Shown: positions 26,661-26,911 of the stretch, piece by piece
How the letters are laid out: each line of letters begins with the position of its first letter
How positions within the stretch are numbered: position 1 is the first letter of the stretch
Assembly: GCA_025354075.1 (NCBI GenBank)
Contig: JANXNO010000098.1
Location: 1 to 26,911, forward strand
DNA: 26,911 bases
Direction of reading: 5' to 3'
From: Burkholderiales bacterium
GTDB taxonomy: Bacteria; Pseudomonadota; Gammaproteobacteria; Burkholderiales; Casimicrobiaceae
The notes under the pieces: generated by a model
Told to the model about the DNA's origin: nothing
Seen by the model: only the letters and a program-made list of their open reading frames with translations
The model's database searches: none
Position numbers and translations under genes: made by a program

Positions 26661-26704
26661 TGCCTAAAAACTCCGCAAAAATTGCCTAAAAACCCATCAA
26701 AAAA
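26661..26704. repeat. Two tandem 22-nt units with A-tracts phased at 11 bp
   Basis: Two copies of a 22-nt unit starting TGCCTAAAAAC (26661 and 26683) agree at 18 of 22 positions. Their A-runs begin at 26666, 26677, 26688 and 26699, exactly 11 bp apart. This pattern predicts curved DNA. It lies 34-77 bp upstream of the -35 element of the tRNA-fMet promoter. Confidence 0.7.
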
Positions 26705-26737
26705 GAGCTGATTTAAGTAGTTTTTGGGTGGTATGAG

Positions 26738-26766
26738 TTGCGCGGGTTAGAAAAGGATGGCATAAT
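26738..26766 (+). promoter_or_regulatory. Strong sigma-70 promoter candidate for tRNA-fMet
   Basis: TTGCGC (26738-26743), a 17-nt spacer and CATAAT (26761-26766), with an extended -10 TG at 26758-26759. Start would be near 26773, leaving a leader of about 107 nt before the tRNA. Upstream phased A-tracts could act as an UP-like or curvature element. Confidence 0.6.
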
Positions 26767-26879
26767 CTCTGTCTTCGCTGATTAAACAGATTGTCTTGAA
26801 GCGGTAACGAAGTGGCGGTAAGCCGGTTTGTTGGGGTTTCGGGGTTAAGCAAGCTGTTTGATGAGAAAGAAGCCGCAGG

Positions 26880-26911
26880 CGCGGGGTGGAGCAGTCTGGC
26901 AGCTCGTCGGG
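26880..26911 (+). tRNA. Initiator tRNA-fMet, 5' part, cut by the window edge
   Basis: Acceptor strand CGCGGGG, then TG, D-stem GAGC, D-loop AGTCTGGCA, GCTC, G, and TCGGG, the 5' strand of the anticodon stem. The first C, which mispairs with A72 in initiator tRNAs, and the anticodon-stem strand ending GGG are hallmarks of bacterial initiator tRNA. The anticodon loop lies just beyond the window, so CAU is not seen. Confidence 0.85.

Overview
The window reads as one stretch of a betaproteobacterial chromosome, most likely Burkholderiales. The basis is gene order (pilNOPQ-aroK, gltBD, hemE-priA, accD-folC-SPOR-cvpA-purF-metZ), moderately high GC with GC-ending codons, and family-level protein resemblance. 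An intracellular polyhydroxyalkanoate (PHA) depolymerase suggests a PHA-storing bacterium. No species can be named from the sequence alone. Almost everything is core housekeeping. No phage, transposase, CRISPR array or defence system is visible.

Layout, left to right. (1) 1-4304, + strand: end of pilN, then pilO, pilP and pilQ (type IV pilus alignment complex and outer-membrane secretin), then aroK (shikimate kinase). (2) 4305-6994: an accessory gap. It holds about 950 bp with no convincing gene but many dyads and a strong terminator, then a minus-strand Ig-like lipoprotein and a divergent promoter region. Related bacteria usually carry aroB and dgt here; both are absent. (3) 6995-13334: gltB and gltD, the two subunits of NADPH glutamate synthase, separated by a large inverted repeat. 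(4) 13530-17820: a retropepsin-like periplasmic protein with a damaged active-site motif, hemE, and priA behind a spacer carrying an FNR-like site and two DnaA-box matches. (5) 17817-18878, minus strand: a family 9 glycosyltransferase, overlapping priA stop to stop. (6) 19040-25271, + strand: accD, folC, a SPOR-domain protein, cvpA, purF and metZ, tightly packed. (7) 25316-26605: phaZ. The window ends inside a tRNA-fMet gene behind a strong promoter and phased A-tracts.

The genes group by function. PilN/O/P/Q form the inner-membrane-to-outer-membrane conduit of the pilus. GltB/GltD make glutamate from glutamine and 2-oxoglutarate. AroK, HemE, AccD, FolC, PurF and MetZ are single steps of aromatic amino acid, haem, fatty acid, folate, purine and methionine synthesis. 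PriA restarts stalled replication forks.

I did not find a clear new biological system. The best leads are the gene-free, hairpin-rich interval replacing aroB-dgt, the retropepsin-like protein lacking the catalytic Asp-Thr-Gly, the regulatory-looking hemE-priA spacer, and the 11-bp phased A-tracts before tRNA-fMet.
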